This document shows positions 21,477 to 28,511 of a stretch of DNA of 28,511 nucleotides, in pieces. The DNA is taken from contig JBECKR010000403.1 in NCBI GenBank assembly GCA_040235415.1, forward strand, positions 1-28,511, in the 5' to 3' direction. The translations under genes were made by a program, and so were the position numbers. Each line of letters starts with the position of its first letter. Position 1 is the stretch's first letter. The notes under the pieces were generated by a model. The model was not told the origin of the DNA, did not search any database, and saw only the letters and a list, made by a program, of their open reading frames with translations. The stretch comes from JBECKR01 sp040235415. GTDB lineage: Bacteria > Acidobacteriota > Polarisedimenticolia > Polarisedimenticolales > Polarisedimenticolaceae.

Positions 21477-21917
21477 ATGGACAAGAGGAAGCTGAAGTTC
21501 ACCTTGATCGGCCTCGGCGTGCTCGCCTCGATGGGGCTGCTGCTGTTGGCGGCGATCAATCAGCCGGGAAACCTGGCGTACTACCTCAGCGTCGACGAGT
21601 ACCTCAAGAGCCGTCCGGCCACCGACGACAACTTCCGGGTCAACGGCAAGGTCAAGGAGGGCTCGATCGTCCGGGAGCCGTCGGGCATGGACGTCACCTT
21701 CACGATGACGGACGGCACCGCCGAGATGCCCGTCGCCTATCACGGCACGATCCCGGACACGTTCGTGGACGGCGCCGACGTCGTCGTCCAGGGCGCGATC
21801 GGGTCGAGCGGGGTGTTCGTCGCCGACAACATGCTCGCGAAGTGCCCTTCGAAGTACGAGGCCGCCGACGGAGCCGACCCGAAGGGCCGCACCGCGTACG
21901 GTCAGCAGCCGAACTGA
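21477..21917 (+). CDS. ccmE: Cytochrome c maturation haem chaperone CcmE, Cys-type
   Basis: The 146-residue membrane-anchored protein carries haem from CcmC to CcmF in the periplasm. One helix (about 9-27) precedes an OB-fold domain (NFRVNGKVKEGSI, DVTFTMTDGTAEMPVAYHG, GADVVVQGAIGSSGVFVAD). In place of the usual His of the L-A-K-H-x-x-x-Y motif it has MLAKCPSKY, so the haem-binding residue is C123 with Y127 four positions on. This CxxxY type is known from archaea and Desulfovibrio-like bacteria (System I*). The ATG at 21477 is preferred to a TTG at 21465 because GGTAGGG precedes it and the basic MDKRKLK is a normal start. It heads the ccm operon. Confidence 0.95.
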   Translation: MDKRKLKFTLIGLGVLASMGLLLLAAINQPGNLAYYLSVDEYLKSRPATDDNFRVNGKVKEGSIVREPSGMDVTFTMTDGTAEMPVAYHGTIPDTFVDGADVVVQGAIGSSGVFVADNMLAKCPSKYEAADGADPKGRTAYGQQPN

Positions 21918-21974
21918 GTCCGCCCCTCCGCGGGACGACGTCGTCGCGGTGACGCGCGGCCTGGAGGCTCCGGC

Positions 21975-24203
21975 ATGGTCACACTCGGGCACTACAGCCT
22001 GTTCTTCGCGCTGATCCTCGCCGGCTGGGCGACGATCGCGTCGTTCCTGTCGTTCGTCGGGAAGGGCCGCGGGCTCCAGACCAGCGCCGAGCGCGCGGTG
22101 CTGGGGACGTTCGCGCTGATCGCGACCGCGGTCGTGTGCCTCGAGCACGCCTTTCTGACCGACGATTTCCGCCTGGACTACGTCTTCCACTACTCGAGCA
22201 CGTCCCAGGCGCTGCCGTACAAGATCGGAGCGCTGTGGGGCGGCCAGGCGGGCAGCCTGCTGCTCTGGGTTCTGATGTTGTCCGCGATGGGCTCGATCAT
22301 GGTCCTGACGAACCGGACCAAGAACCGCGCCCTGATGCCGGTCGCGACCTCGGTGGTCGGCCTGACGATGACGTTCTTCCTCGGTCTCGTGAACTTCCTC
22401 GAGAGCGCCCGACCGTTCGTGATGGGCGCGGCGAGGCCGGACGGCGTCGGGCTCAATCCCCAGCTCAAGAACTACTGGATGATGATCCATCCGCCGACGC
22501 TGTACACCGGGTACGTGGCGTTCACGATTCCGTTCGCGTTCGCGATCGCCGCTCTCGCCACCCGGCGGACCGGCGACCTGTGGTTCCGCACGACGCGCCG
22601 CTGGACGCTGTTCGCGTGGTTCTTCCTGGGAACCGGGATCCTGCTGGGCGCCTACTGGGCGTACATCGAGCTCGGTTGGGGCGGGTACTGGGCATGGGAC
22701 CCGGTCGAGAACGCGTCGCTGATGCCGTGGCTCGCCGGGACGGCCTTCCTGCACTCCGTCATGATCCAGGAGAAGAAGGGGATGCTCAAGGTCTGGAACA
22801 TGACCCTGATCATCCTGACGTTCTCGCTTTCGATCTTCGGGACGTTCCTGACGCGCAGCGGCATCATCTCGTCCGTTCACGCGTTCGCGACCTCCGACAT
22901 CGGACCGGCGTTCGGCGTGTTCCTCGGCGTCGTGTTCTTCGGCTCGCTCGTGCTGCTCGTGACGCGCCTCGACGTCCTCAGGAGCGAGGGGCGTCTCGAG
23001 TCGCTCCTGTCGCGAGAATCGACCTTCCTGTTCAACAACATGATCCTGGTCGGCATCGCGGCGACGGTCCTGTTCCTGACGACGTTCCCGATCCTCTCGG
23101 AGGCCGCGACCGGACGCAAGGTCACGATGGGCCCGCCGATCTTCAATCTCGTGAACATCCCTTGGGCGATCGTGCTCCTGCTGCTCACCGGAATCGGCCC
23201 CTTGATCGCCTGGCGGAAGGCCTCGCGCGCGAACCTGAAACGCAATTTCACGGTCCCGATGCTCGTGGGCGGGTGGTTCCTGATGCTCGCCGTGATCGTC
23301 GACGGTCGCGCGATCCTGTCGGCTCTGGGCGGCCTCGCCCGCGCCGCGGCCTCGGCCGACGTCGCCGGGGCGTTCGAGAAGTTCGGCTCGATCTATCCCG
23401 CGCTGACGTTCGGCGCGGGGGCTTTCGTGCTCGGGACGGTGGCGCTCGAGTTCTGGCGGGGCGTCCGTGTGCGGCGCAGCCAGCACGGCGAGAGCGTCCC
23501 CGTGGCGCTCGGGCAGCTCGTCTGGCGCAACAAGCGGCGCTACGGGGGCTACGTCGTCCACGTCGGCGTCGTCGTCGTTTTCTTCGGCATCGCCGGCTCG
23601 AGCGCCTACAAGCAGGAGTCGATCGCGACGCTGGCGCCGGGCGGCACGATGTCGATCGCCGGCTACGACCTGCACTACGACCGGCTGGCGCTCGAGGCCG
23701 TCGACGACTACATCGGCGCGAAGACGACCCTCACCGTCGCGCGCGACGGACGCGTCCTCGGGCCGCTCGTCGCGGAGCAGCGCCTGCATCCCAACCTCGT
23801 GTTTCCCGAGCTGCGCGCCGCGTTCCTGAACGCCAAGGCGATGGCCGGCGGCGATCCCGGGGCCTACCACGACGCGGTCGCAGGCCTGTACCCGCTCATC
23901 CGCGATCTCGAGGGGCGCGCGGGACGCGAGGTCAAGGTGCCGTCGACCGAGGTCGGCATCCGGGCGTCGATGACGCCGCTCCGACCGACGCGATTCGGCG
24001 AGGACCTCTACGTCATCCCGCTCGCGGTCGACCCGTTCACCGGCCAGGCGAACTTCAGGGTGTTCGTCAATCCGATGGTCAACCTGATCTGGCTCGGCGG
24101 GTTCGTGTTCGTGTTCGGCGCGATCCTGGGACTCCTGCCCGACGCGCGCGAGCGCCGGCGGCTGCAGGCCGCGATCGACTACGAGGAGCGTGCCGTTGCC
24201 TAA
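21975..24203 (+). CDS. ccmF: Cytochrome c maturation haem lyase subunit CcmF
   Basis: The 742-residue polytopic membrane protein attaches haem to apocytochrome c. It contains the WWD-domain WGGYWAWDPVENASLMPWL (235-253), flanked by candidate haem-ligand histidines H57, H172 (MMIHPPTLYTGY) and H260 (TAFLHS). Typical segments include YKIGALWGGQAGSLLLWVL and FGTFLTRSGIISSVHAF. A periplasmic C-terminal region (about 520-715) precedes the last helix. It is longer than the E. coli protein (about 650) because of this region. The ATG at 21975 follows GGAGG; the 57-base gap after ccmE holds only an imperfect GC hairpin (21928-21949). It overlaps the next gene. Confidence 0.97.
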   Translation: MVTLGHYSLFFALILAGWATIASFLSFVGKGRGLQTSAERAVLGTFALIATAVVCLEHAFLTDDFRLDYVFHYSSTSQALPYKIGALWGGQAGSLLLWVLMLSAMGSIMVLTNRTKNRALMPVATSVVGLTMTFFLGLVNFLESARPFVMGAARPDGVGLNPQLKNYWMMIHPPTLYTGYVAFTIPFAFAIAALATRRTGDLWFRTTRRWTLFAWFFLGTGILLGAYWAYIELGWGGYWAWDPVENASLMPWLAGTAFLHSVMIQEKKGMLKVWNMTLIILTFSLSIFGTFLTRSGIISSVHAFATSDIGPAFGVFLGVVFFGSLVLLVTRLDVLRSEGRLESLLSRESTFLFNNMILVGIAATVLFLTTFPILSEAATGRKVTMGPPIFNLVNIPWAIVLLLLTGIGPLIAWRKASRANLKRNFTVPMLVGGWFLMLAVIVDGRAILSALGGLARAAASADVAGAFEKFGSIYPALTFGAGAFVLGTVALEFWRGVRVRRSQHGESVPVALGQLVWRNKRRYGGYVVHVGVVVVFFGIAGSSAYKQESIATLAPGGTMSIAGYDLHYDRLALEAVDDYIGAKTTLTVARDGRVLGPLVAEQRLHPNLVFPELRAAFLNAKAMAGGDPGAYHDAVAGLYPLIRDLEGRAGREVKVPSTEVGIRASMTPLRPTRFGEDLYVIPLAVDPFTGQANFRVFVNPMVNLIWLGGFVFVFGAILGLLPDARERRRLQAAIDYEERAVA

Positions 24204-24696
24204 CACCCCGATACTGCCGGCGGTCGCGATCGCGCTCGCTGCCGCGGTCTCGCCGGCCGCCGCGTGGAGCGGCCCGGTCCCTCCCGGCGCCGACCGCCGG
24301 GAGGTGGAGAAGGCGGCGAAGGAGATCCTGTGCGACTGCGGTTGTCATCCGCAGTCGGTGTACGAATGCGCCTGCGGCCGCGCCGAGCAGATGTGGGACG
24401 AGATCGGCGCGGATGTCGCCGCCGGGAAGAGCGGCGATCAGGTGATCGCGGGCTACGTCGCGCGCTACGGCGAGCGGATCCTGATCGCGCCGAAGGCCGT
24501 CGGCTTCAACCTCGTCGCGTGGCTCGCCCCGGGGATCGCCCTCCTCGCGGTCGGGGCCGGCCTCGTGATCGTGCTGCGGCGCTGGGCCGGGCGGGCCGCG
24601 CCGGCCTCGGAGACCGGCGGCGGGCCGGCCGCCGAGCGCCGGCTCGATCCGGAGTACGTCGCGCGCCTCGAGCGCGACCTCGAGAACATGCCGTGA
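24196..24696 (+). CDS. ccmH: CcmH/CycL-type apocytochrome thiol protein, Cys-rich variant
   Basis: The product of about 166 residues has a signal peptide or anchor (1-24), a small three-helix domain of the CcmH/NrfF family (about 34-98) and a membrane helix (about 103-128). CcmH reduces or holds the CxxCH thiols of apocytochrome c using an LRCxxC motif. Here the site reads ILCDCGCHPQSVYECACGRA, with cysteines at 46, 48, 50, 58 and 60 and no CxxC. Downstream YGERILIAPKAVGFN is typical for the family. A TTG at 24196 lies seven bases after GAGGAG and is preferred to the GTG at 24190, which is too close to it. The start overlaps the ccmF stop. Confidence 0.88.
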   Translation: MPNTPILPAVAIALAAAVSPAAAWSGPVPPGADRREVEKAAKEILCDCGCHPQSVYECACGRAEQMWDEIGADVAAGKSGDQVIAGYVARYGERILIAPKAVGFNLVAWLAPGIALLAVGAGLVIVLRRWAGRAAPASETGGGPAAERRLDPEYVARLERDLENMP

Positions 24697-25046
24697 GCGG
24701 CGGCCTCGTGATCGCGCTGGCGCTCGGCGGGGCGGCGATCGCCTGGGTCGTCGCCCCGCTGTTCCGCAAGGACGCCGCGGAGGCCGAGAACGTCGCGCGG
24801 CGACTCGGCGAGTCGGCCGACCTCGCGTCGCGTCGCGAGATGACGCTCGCCGCGCTGAAGGACCTCGAGGACGATCGCGCCACCGGGAAGATCGGCGAGA
24901 GCGACTACGAGCAGCTGCACGCCAAGCTGACCGCGCGTGCCGTCGAGATCATGAAGCGGCTGGACGAGCTGGAGGCCGAGCGCGGGGGCGCCGTCCTGTC
25001 GGGACCGAAGGTCGTGCCCCGCCGCGAGGGCGAGTCCGCGACTTGA
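24693..25046 (+). CDS. CcmI-like small membrane protein
   Basis: The 117-residue protein has one N-terminal helix (about 3-18) followed by a charged helical domain with TLAALKDLEDDRATGKIGES, then DYEQLHAKL. This pattern matches the N-terminal part of CcmI/CycH and similar short proteins in ccm operons of several phyla. The tetratricopeptide half of full CcmI, which binds apocytochrome c, is missing. The GTG at 24693 overlaps the ccmH stop (GTGA) and its own TGA overlaps the ccmA TTG start. It probably supports the CcmH-CcmF haem ligation complex, by position and topology only. Confidence 0.72.
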   Translation: MSGGLVIALALGGAAIAWVVAPLFRKDAAEAENVARRLGESADLASRREMTLAALKDLEDDRATGKIGESDYEQLHAKLTARAVEIMKRLDELEAERGGAVLSGPKVVPRREGESAT

Positions 25047-25768
25047 GCGACGACATTCTGATCGAGGCCCGCGGCCTCACGCGACGCTTCGGCAGCCGCC
25101 TCGCCGTGGACCGCGTCGGCTTCGAGATCCGGCGCGGGGAGGCGGTGGCGGTCTTCGGGCCCAACGGCGCAGGGAAGACCACGCTGCTTCGCATTCTGTG
25201 CTCCGCGCTGAAGCCGACCGCGGGATCGGTCGAGCTCTTCGGGCTCGACTACCGCCGGCACGCCGAGCAGATCCGCTCGCGCATCGGCGTGATCTCGCAC
25301 AGCAGCTACCTCTACGACGACCTGTCCGCGCGCGACAACCTGGTGTTCTTCGCGCGACTCTACGGCGTCCCGGACCCCGCGTCGGCGGCCGATCGCATGC
25401 TCGACGCGATGGAGCTCGGAGCGCGCGCGGTCGACGCGGCCAAGACGTTCTCGCGCGGCATGACCCAGCGGCTTTCGATCGCGCGCTCGTTGGTCCACGA
25501 CCCGGAGATCGTGTTCCTCGACGAGCCGTTCAGCGGCCTCGACCCCCACGCCGCGGCCGTGCTGCGCGACGCCCTCGAGGCCCTGCGGGTCCGGCGGCGG
25601 ACGCTCGTGATGGTCACCCACGACATCCCGCTGGGGCTCGCGACGAGCGGCCGGTACCTGCTCATGGCCGGCGGCAGGGTCGTCGAGGACGGGTCGTCGG
25701 AGGGGCAGGATCCCGCCCGATTCGCATCGATGCACTTCGGCGCGCGGCGCGGCGCGGAACCGTCGTGA
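25043..25768 (+). CDS. ccmA: Haem exporter ABC ATPase CcmA
   Basis: The 241-residue ATPase powers the CcmABCD complex, which releases holo-CcmE from CcmC. Seen are Walker A VFGPNGAGKTTLLRIL, a Q-loop region (VISHSSYLYDDLSARDNL), the ABC signature in the CcmA-like form FSRGMTQRLSIARSL, Walker B IVFLDEPFSGLD and the H-loop MVTHD. The TTG start at 25043 overlaps the stop of the previous gene (TTGA), and its stop overlaps ccmB (GTGA), so translation is tightly coupled through the operon. Confidence 0.94.
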   Translation: MSDDILIEARGLTRRFGSRLAVDRVGFEIRRGEAVAVFGPNGAGKTTLLRILCSALKPTAGSVELFGLDYRRHAEQIRSRIGVISHSSYLYDDLSARDNLVFFARLYGVPDPASAADRMLDAMELGARAVDAAKTFSRGMTQRLSIARSLVHDPEIVFLDEPFSGLDPHAAAVLRDALEALRVRRRTLVMVTHDIPLGLATSGRYLLMAGGRVVEDGSSEGQDPARFASMHFGARRGAEPS

Positions 25769-26466
25769 GCGGGACGGCGCCGGGGTTCCTGAGGGCGGCG
25801 TGGATTCTCGCCCGCAAGGACATCGCGATCGAGGGCAGGACGCTCGAGAGCCTGTCGGCGATGGCCCTGTTCTCGCTCATCGTCCTCGTGGTGTTCAACT
25901 TCGCGTTCGACCTGGCGACGGTTCAGCGCCTCGGCGCCGGCCAGATCGTGCCGGGCGTGCTGTGGACGACGCTCGCGTTCGCCGGCATCGTCGGATTCTC
26001 GCGCTCGTTCCAGATCGAGGCGAGGCGGGACTCGATGACCGCGTTGCTGCTCTCCCCGGTCGACCGCGGCGCCCTGTTCGCCGGCAAAGCGTTCGCGAAC
26101 CTCCTCTCGCTGCTGGCGCTCGAGCTGCTCGTCGTTCCCCTGTCGGCCGTGTTCTTCAACTACGACCTGGTCGCGATCGCCGGTCCGCTCGCGCTCGTCG
26201 TCTTCGTGCACACCGTCGGCCTCGCCGAGCTCGGCACCCTCCTCGGAGCGGTCGCGTCGCGAGTCGGCCGCGGGGAGGCGCTCCTCGCCACCCTGCTGTT
26301 CCCGGTGTCCTGCCCCCTGTTCATCGCCGCCGTCAAGACCACCGCGGCGGTGCTCGAAGGCAACGGCCTCGAGCCGGTCTCCAAGTGGATGCTGGTCTCG
26401 ACCGGCTTCGATATGCTCTACTTGTTCGTCGGATTGCTGACGTTCGAATTCGTCATCGAGGAGTGA
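25765..26466 (+). CDS. ccmB: Haem exporter ABC permease CcmB
   Basis: The 233-residue integral membrane protein has about six helices and family segments such as ILARKDIAIEGRTLESLSAM, FNFAFDL, PGVLWTTLAFAGIVGFSRSF, EARRDSMTALLLSPVDRGAL and FPVSCPLFIAAVKTT. It pairs with CcmA as the transmembrane subunit of the CcmABCD haem-handling complex. The GTG start at 25765 overlaps the ccmA stop. Length matches the family (about 220-230). Confidence 0.94.
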   Translation: MSGTAPGFLRAAWILARKDIAIEGRTLESLSAMALFSLIVLVVFNFAFDLATVQRLGAGQIVPGVLWTTLAFAGIVGFSRSFQIEARRDSMTALLLSPVDRGALFAGKAFANLLSLLALELLVVPLSAVFFNYDLVAIAGPLALVVFVHTVGLAELGTLLGAVASRVGRGEALLATLLFPVSCPLFIAAVKTTAAVLEGNGLEPVSKWMLVSTGFDMLYLFVGLLTFEFVIEE

Positions 26467-26471
26467 CGCGG

Positions 26472-27167
26472 ATGCGAGGCGGGATCGCCCGACTGACCGC
26501 ACTGCTGTTCGTCCTGACCGCGGCAGGGATGGTCCTGGCGCTGTGGATGGTGTTCGCCTACGCGCCGGACGAGCGCGTCATGGGCCCGGTGCAGCGCATC
26601 TTCTACTTCCACGTGCCGTCGGCGATGGTGACGTTCCTGTCCGTGTTCGTCCTGTTGGCGTCGTCCATCGGCTACCTCTGGACGCGGCGCGAGACCTGGG
26701 ACCGCGTCTCCCGCGCCGCGACCGAGATCGGGCTCGTGTTCTGCACGATCGTCCTGATCACGGGCCCGATTTGGGCGAAGCCGGCCTGGGGCGTGTGGTG
26801 GACGTGGGAGGCGAAGCTGACGACGACGCTGATCCTCTGGCTCCTGCTCGCCGCGTCCGCGATGGTCCGGAGCTACGCGGACAATCGCGAGCTCGGGGCG
26901 CGGCTCGCGTCGGTGCTCGGGATCGTGGCGGCGCTCGACGTCCCGATCATCTACAAGGCGGTCGACTGGTGGCGGGGGCAGCACCCGATCGTGTTCGCGC
27001 CCGGCAAGAAGGCTCCGCTCGAGCCTCGCATGTTGCAGACGTTTCTCGTCTGCATGGCCGTGTTCCTGCTGCTGTACGGCCTGTTGATGTGCCTCAGGGT
27101 GGCGCTGGCCCGGCTCGAGGACCGCACGCAGGAGCTGCTCGAAGGGATGACGGGGGAAGGATCGTGA
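26472..27167 (+). CDS. ccmC: Haem delivery protein CcmC
   Basis: The 231-residue protein has six membrane helices and loads haem onto CcmE. The family elements are GPVQRIFYFHVPSAM with a candidate haem-ligand histidine, the tryptophan-rich WGVWWTWEAKLTT and the second histidine in WWRGQHPIVF. The usual Asp of the WWD motif is replaced by Glu. The ATG at 26472 lies eight bases after GAGGAG; a GTG at 26463 overlapping the ccmB stop is the alternative. Its stop overlaps the ccmD-like start (GTGA). Confidence 0.94.
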   Translation: MRGGIARLTALLFVLTAAGMVLALWMVFAYAPDERVMGPVQRIFYFHVPSAMVTFLSVFVLLASSIGYLWTRRETWDRVSRAATEIGLVFCTIVLITGPIWAKPAWGVWWTWEAKLTTTLILWLLLAASAMVRSYADNRELGARLASVLGIVAALDVPIIYKAVDWWRGQHPIVFAPGKKAPLEPRMLQTFLVCMAVFLLLYGLLMCLRVALARLEDRTQELLEGMTGEGS

Positions 27168-27304
27168 AGGGCTACTCGTTCCTGCTGTGGGCGTACAACA
27201 TCGTCTGGATCGGGCTCGCGGCGTACGTCGTGTTCCTTTTCGGGCGCCTCCGCAAGGTCACGGACCGTCTCGAGCGGCTCGAGCGCCGCGTCGACAAGAA
27301 GTAG
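27164..27304 (+). CDS. ccmD: CcmD-like small membrane protein
   Basis: This 46-residue protein has a single helix (about 5-26, with FLLWAYNIVWIGLAAYVVFL) and a basic, leucine-patterned tail (RLRKVTDRLERLERRVDKK). CcmD proteins are tiny, poorly conserved, have this topology and sit right after ccmC; they keep CcmABC together and help release holo-CcmE. The GTG start overlaps the ccmC stop (GTGA). The call relies on size, topology and position more than sequence. Confidence 0.82.
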   Translation: MKGYSFLLWAYNIVWIGLAAYVVFLFGRLRKVTDRLERLERRVDKK

Positions 27305-27312
27305 ACCCGGCG

Positions 27313-27864
27313 TCAGTCGTCGAGCGAATCGAGCTCCCCCAGGTCCGCCTTCTCGACGAGGTCCGGGTGGGCCTCGAACACCGCCCGCCAAGCCGGATCG
27401 ACCGTGCCGTCCCCCCGCCGCCAGGCGCGGTACACCTCCCGGATCTCGCGGTAGCGCGCCTCGGTCATCCCCGCGGGCTCGATCCGGCGGTACCGCTCGA
27501 GCCGCAGGTTCATGAGGATCGTGTTGTACATCGGGACGCGGTCGCGGTTCGCCGTGTCGCCCTCGATCTCCGAGCGCAGCGAGGCCGCCGCCGCGGGGTG
27601 CTTCGCGAGCACCTCGCGGATCGCCTCGCGCCCGCCGGCGAAGACCGCGAACTCGGCCTCGAGCGGCCCGGCCGTGGTCTCGACGGCGGCCGGAGCGGCC
27701 GGAGCCGGCTCCACCGCCATCGGGGCGGGGGCCGGGACCGCGACCTCGGCAACCGACTTCGTCGGCGTGAGGGACTCGTACCGCCGTGCGATCGTCGCGA
27801 GGGCGATGACCGCCACGCCCGCGACGGCACCGACGATCACGATCATGCGCGTGGGTCGCGTCAT
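27313..27864 (-). CDS. Membrane-anchored protein of unknown function
   Basis: The 183-residue protein has one N-terminal membrane helix (about 7-26), an Ala/Pro/Val-rich flexible linker (about 38-66) and a soluble, mostly helical domain (about 68-183). The domain includes FAGGREAIREVLAKHPAAAA and the helical, charged segments YREIREVYRAWRRGDGTVDP and FEAHPDLVEKADLGELD. I recognise no family. It follows the TlpA-like gene by ten bases on the same strand, with GAGG and GGGAG before its ATG, so it is probably co-transcribed with tlpA. It faces the ccm operon, leaving eight bases between stops, and may serve the same periplasmic compartment; that is inference from position only. Confidence 0.72.
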   Translation of the reverse strand: MTRPTRMIVIVGAVAGVAVIALATIARRYESLTPTKSVAEVAVPAPAPMAVEPAPAAPAAVETTAGPLEAEFAVFAGGREAIREVLAKHPAAAASLRSEIEGDTANRDRVPMYNTILMNLRLERYRRIEPAGMTEARYREIREVYRAWRRGDGTVDPAWRAVFEAHPDLVEKADLGELDSLDD

Positions 27865-27874
27865 GCTCCCGACC

Positions 27875-28438
27875 TCACGCCCCGGCCGCGGGGGCGGCCG
27901 CGAGCAGCCTGGTGATCTCCTCCTCGAGGGCGCGGCGCGGCTTCGCGCCGACCATCGACTCCACGAGCGTGCCGTCGCGGTCGATGATGAACGTCGCGGG
28001 CACCCCGACGGGCCGGTAGGCCGCCTGTACCGCCGCGTCCGCCATCAGATTCGGGTACGGGATGTCGTGCTCGCGGACGAACGCGCGCACCGCGTCGGCG
28101 TCGTCGTCGAGCGACACCGCGATGAGCTCGACCCCGCGATCCTTGTACTGCGCGTAGAGGTCCTTGAGCATCGGGACCTCCTCGCGACACGGCGCGCACC
28201 AGGTCGCCCAGAAGTCGACGATCCGCACCCGCCCCGCGGTGTCCGAAAGCCGCACGGTCCTGCCCTCGAGGTCCGCGAGCGCGAACTCCGGGGCCTTCTG
28301 CCCGATCACCGCCGTGTCGGCCGCCGCCGCCTTCGCGGCGCCGGCGCCCGCGCCCTCGCCGCCAGCGCAGCCCGCCGCGAAGAGCGCGAGCGCGACCAGG
28401 GCCGCCGCCGCAACGCTCCGGATCGTCATCGTCCACAT
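27875..28438 (-). CDS. TlpA/ResA-type thioredoxin-like lipoprotein
   Basis: With the start at 28438 the protein has 187 residues: a signal peptide with lipobox LFAAGC (lipidated C24), a Gly/Ala linker, and a thioredoxin fold with FWATWCAPCREEVPML (catalytic C81 and C84) and the cis-proline segment VGVPATFIIDRDG. Such periplasmic reductases (CcmG, ResA, TlpA) reduce apocytochrome c thiols before haem attachment. The ccm operon next door has no CcmG, so this protein may fill that place. GAGGAG lies ten bases before the ATG at 28438. An in-frame ATG at 28459 would add seven residues and lies six bases after a -10 box (leaderless option). Confidence 0.92.
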   Translation of the reverse strand: MWTMTIRSVAAAALVALALFAAGCAGGEGAGAGAAKAAAADTAVIGQKAPEFALADLEGRTVRLSDTAGRVRIVDFWATWCAPCREEVPMLKDLYAQYKDRGVELIAVSLDDDADAVRAFVREHDIPYPNLMADAAVQAAYRPVGVPATFIIDRDGTLVESMVGAKPRRALEEEITRLLAAAPAAGA

Positions 28439-28465
28439 CGTGCTCGTCTCCTCGTCCATCCGGAC

Positions 28466-28471
28466 ATTCTA
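28466..28471 (-). promoter_or_regulatory. -10 box of the tlpA-like gene
   Basis: Minus strand TAGAAT (28471-28466), with transcription expected near 28459. No good -35 is seen upstream. Depending on the exact start point, the ATG at 28459 would be leaderless or the ATG at 28438 would use the GAGGAG site. Confidence 0.45.
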
Positions 28472-28511
28472 GCAGCCGCCGGCGCTTTGACGGTCCCGCG
28501 CCGGTCGTGGT

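Noticed and set aside
21928..21949. Hairpin between ccmE and ccmF as terminator or attenuator
   Set aside because: Imperfect stem with a two-base bulge, almost no loop and no T-run; ccmF needs read-through.
21444..24206. A 920-codon minus-strand open frame across ccmE and ccmF
   Set aside because: Complementary to two well-supported genes; the translation is charged low-complexity sequence without domains.
28487..28492. TTGACG on the plus strand as the -35 of a gene beyond the right edge
   Set aside because: The matching -10 would fall at or beyond the last base, so it cannot be judged here.

Overview
This is a 28.5 kb stretch of very GC-rich chromosomal DNA (third codon positions are almost all G or C). 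It is densely packed with housekeeping genes and shows no phage, transposon, CRISPR array or other mobile element. A signal-peptide lipoprotein (TlpA type), a full cytochrome c maturation (Ccm) operon, HD-GYP and DUF4388 signalling proteins and an initiator tRNA point to a free-living, respiring diderm bacterium. It could belong to Acidobacteriota, Myxococcota/Deltaproteobacteria, Eisenbacteria or a similar lineage; the sequence alone does not settle which. No gap between genes exceeds about 200 bases.

Layout from left to right: (1) a minus-strand operon mscS-like -> corA -> the start of a further gene cut by the left edge, with ATGA stop/start overlaps; (2) a minus-strand block enolase -> ftsB/divIC-like -> initiator tRNA-fMet, closed by a strong intrinsic terminator; (3) cutA (+) facing a Cys/Met-metabolism PLP enzyme (-); (4) an unrecognised secreted protein with an internal repeat (-), a MobB-like P-loop protein (+), then moaC and a small secreted protein (-); (5) a pepD-type dipeptidase (+), mobA (-) and a CofC/DUF2064-type transferase (+); (6) rho (+) with a long C-rich leader; (7) a minus-strand chain ubiA-type prenyltransferase, HD-GYP response regulator, REC-DUF4388 response regulator, EamA transporter and recG, with several 4-base overlaps and a near-consensus promoter just before the HD-GYP gene; (8) a family-2 glycosyltransferase (+), divergent from the ubiA-type gene and sharing its promoter region; (9) greA (-); (10) the ccm operon ccmE-ccmF-ccmH-ccmI-like-ccmA-ccmB-ccmC-ccmD (+); (11) a membrane-anchored unknown protein and a TlpA/ResA-type thioredoxin lipoprotein (-).

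How the genes fit together: the Ccm operon plus the facing TlpA-like thioredoxin form a cytochrome c assembly system. CcmE carries the rare Cys-x-x-x-Tyr haem site instead of His, and the CcmH-like protein has a Cys-rich C-x-C-x-C site instead of CxxC, so this is a variant of System I. The MobB-like, MoaC and MobA genes lie within 4 kb of each other and together support molybdenum cofactor synthesis. The prenyltransferase and glycosyltransferase pair probably makes polyprenyl-phosphate-linked sugars for the envelope. The two response regulators probably form a c-di-GMP degrading signalling module whose transcript may run on into recG. Several genes (the MobB-like gene, the glycosyltransferase and possibly tlpA) have a -10 box 6-7 bases before the start codon and no ribosome binding site at that distance, which suggests leaderless mRNAs.
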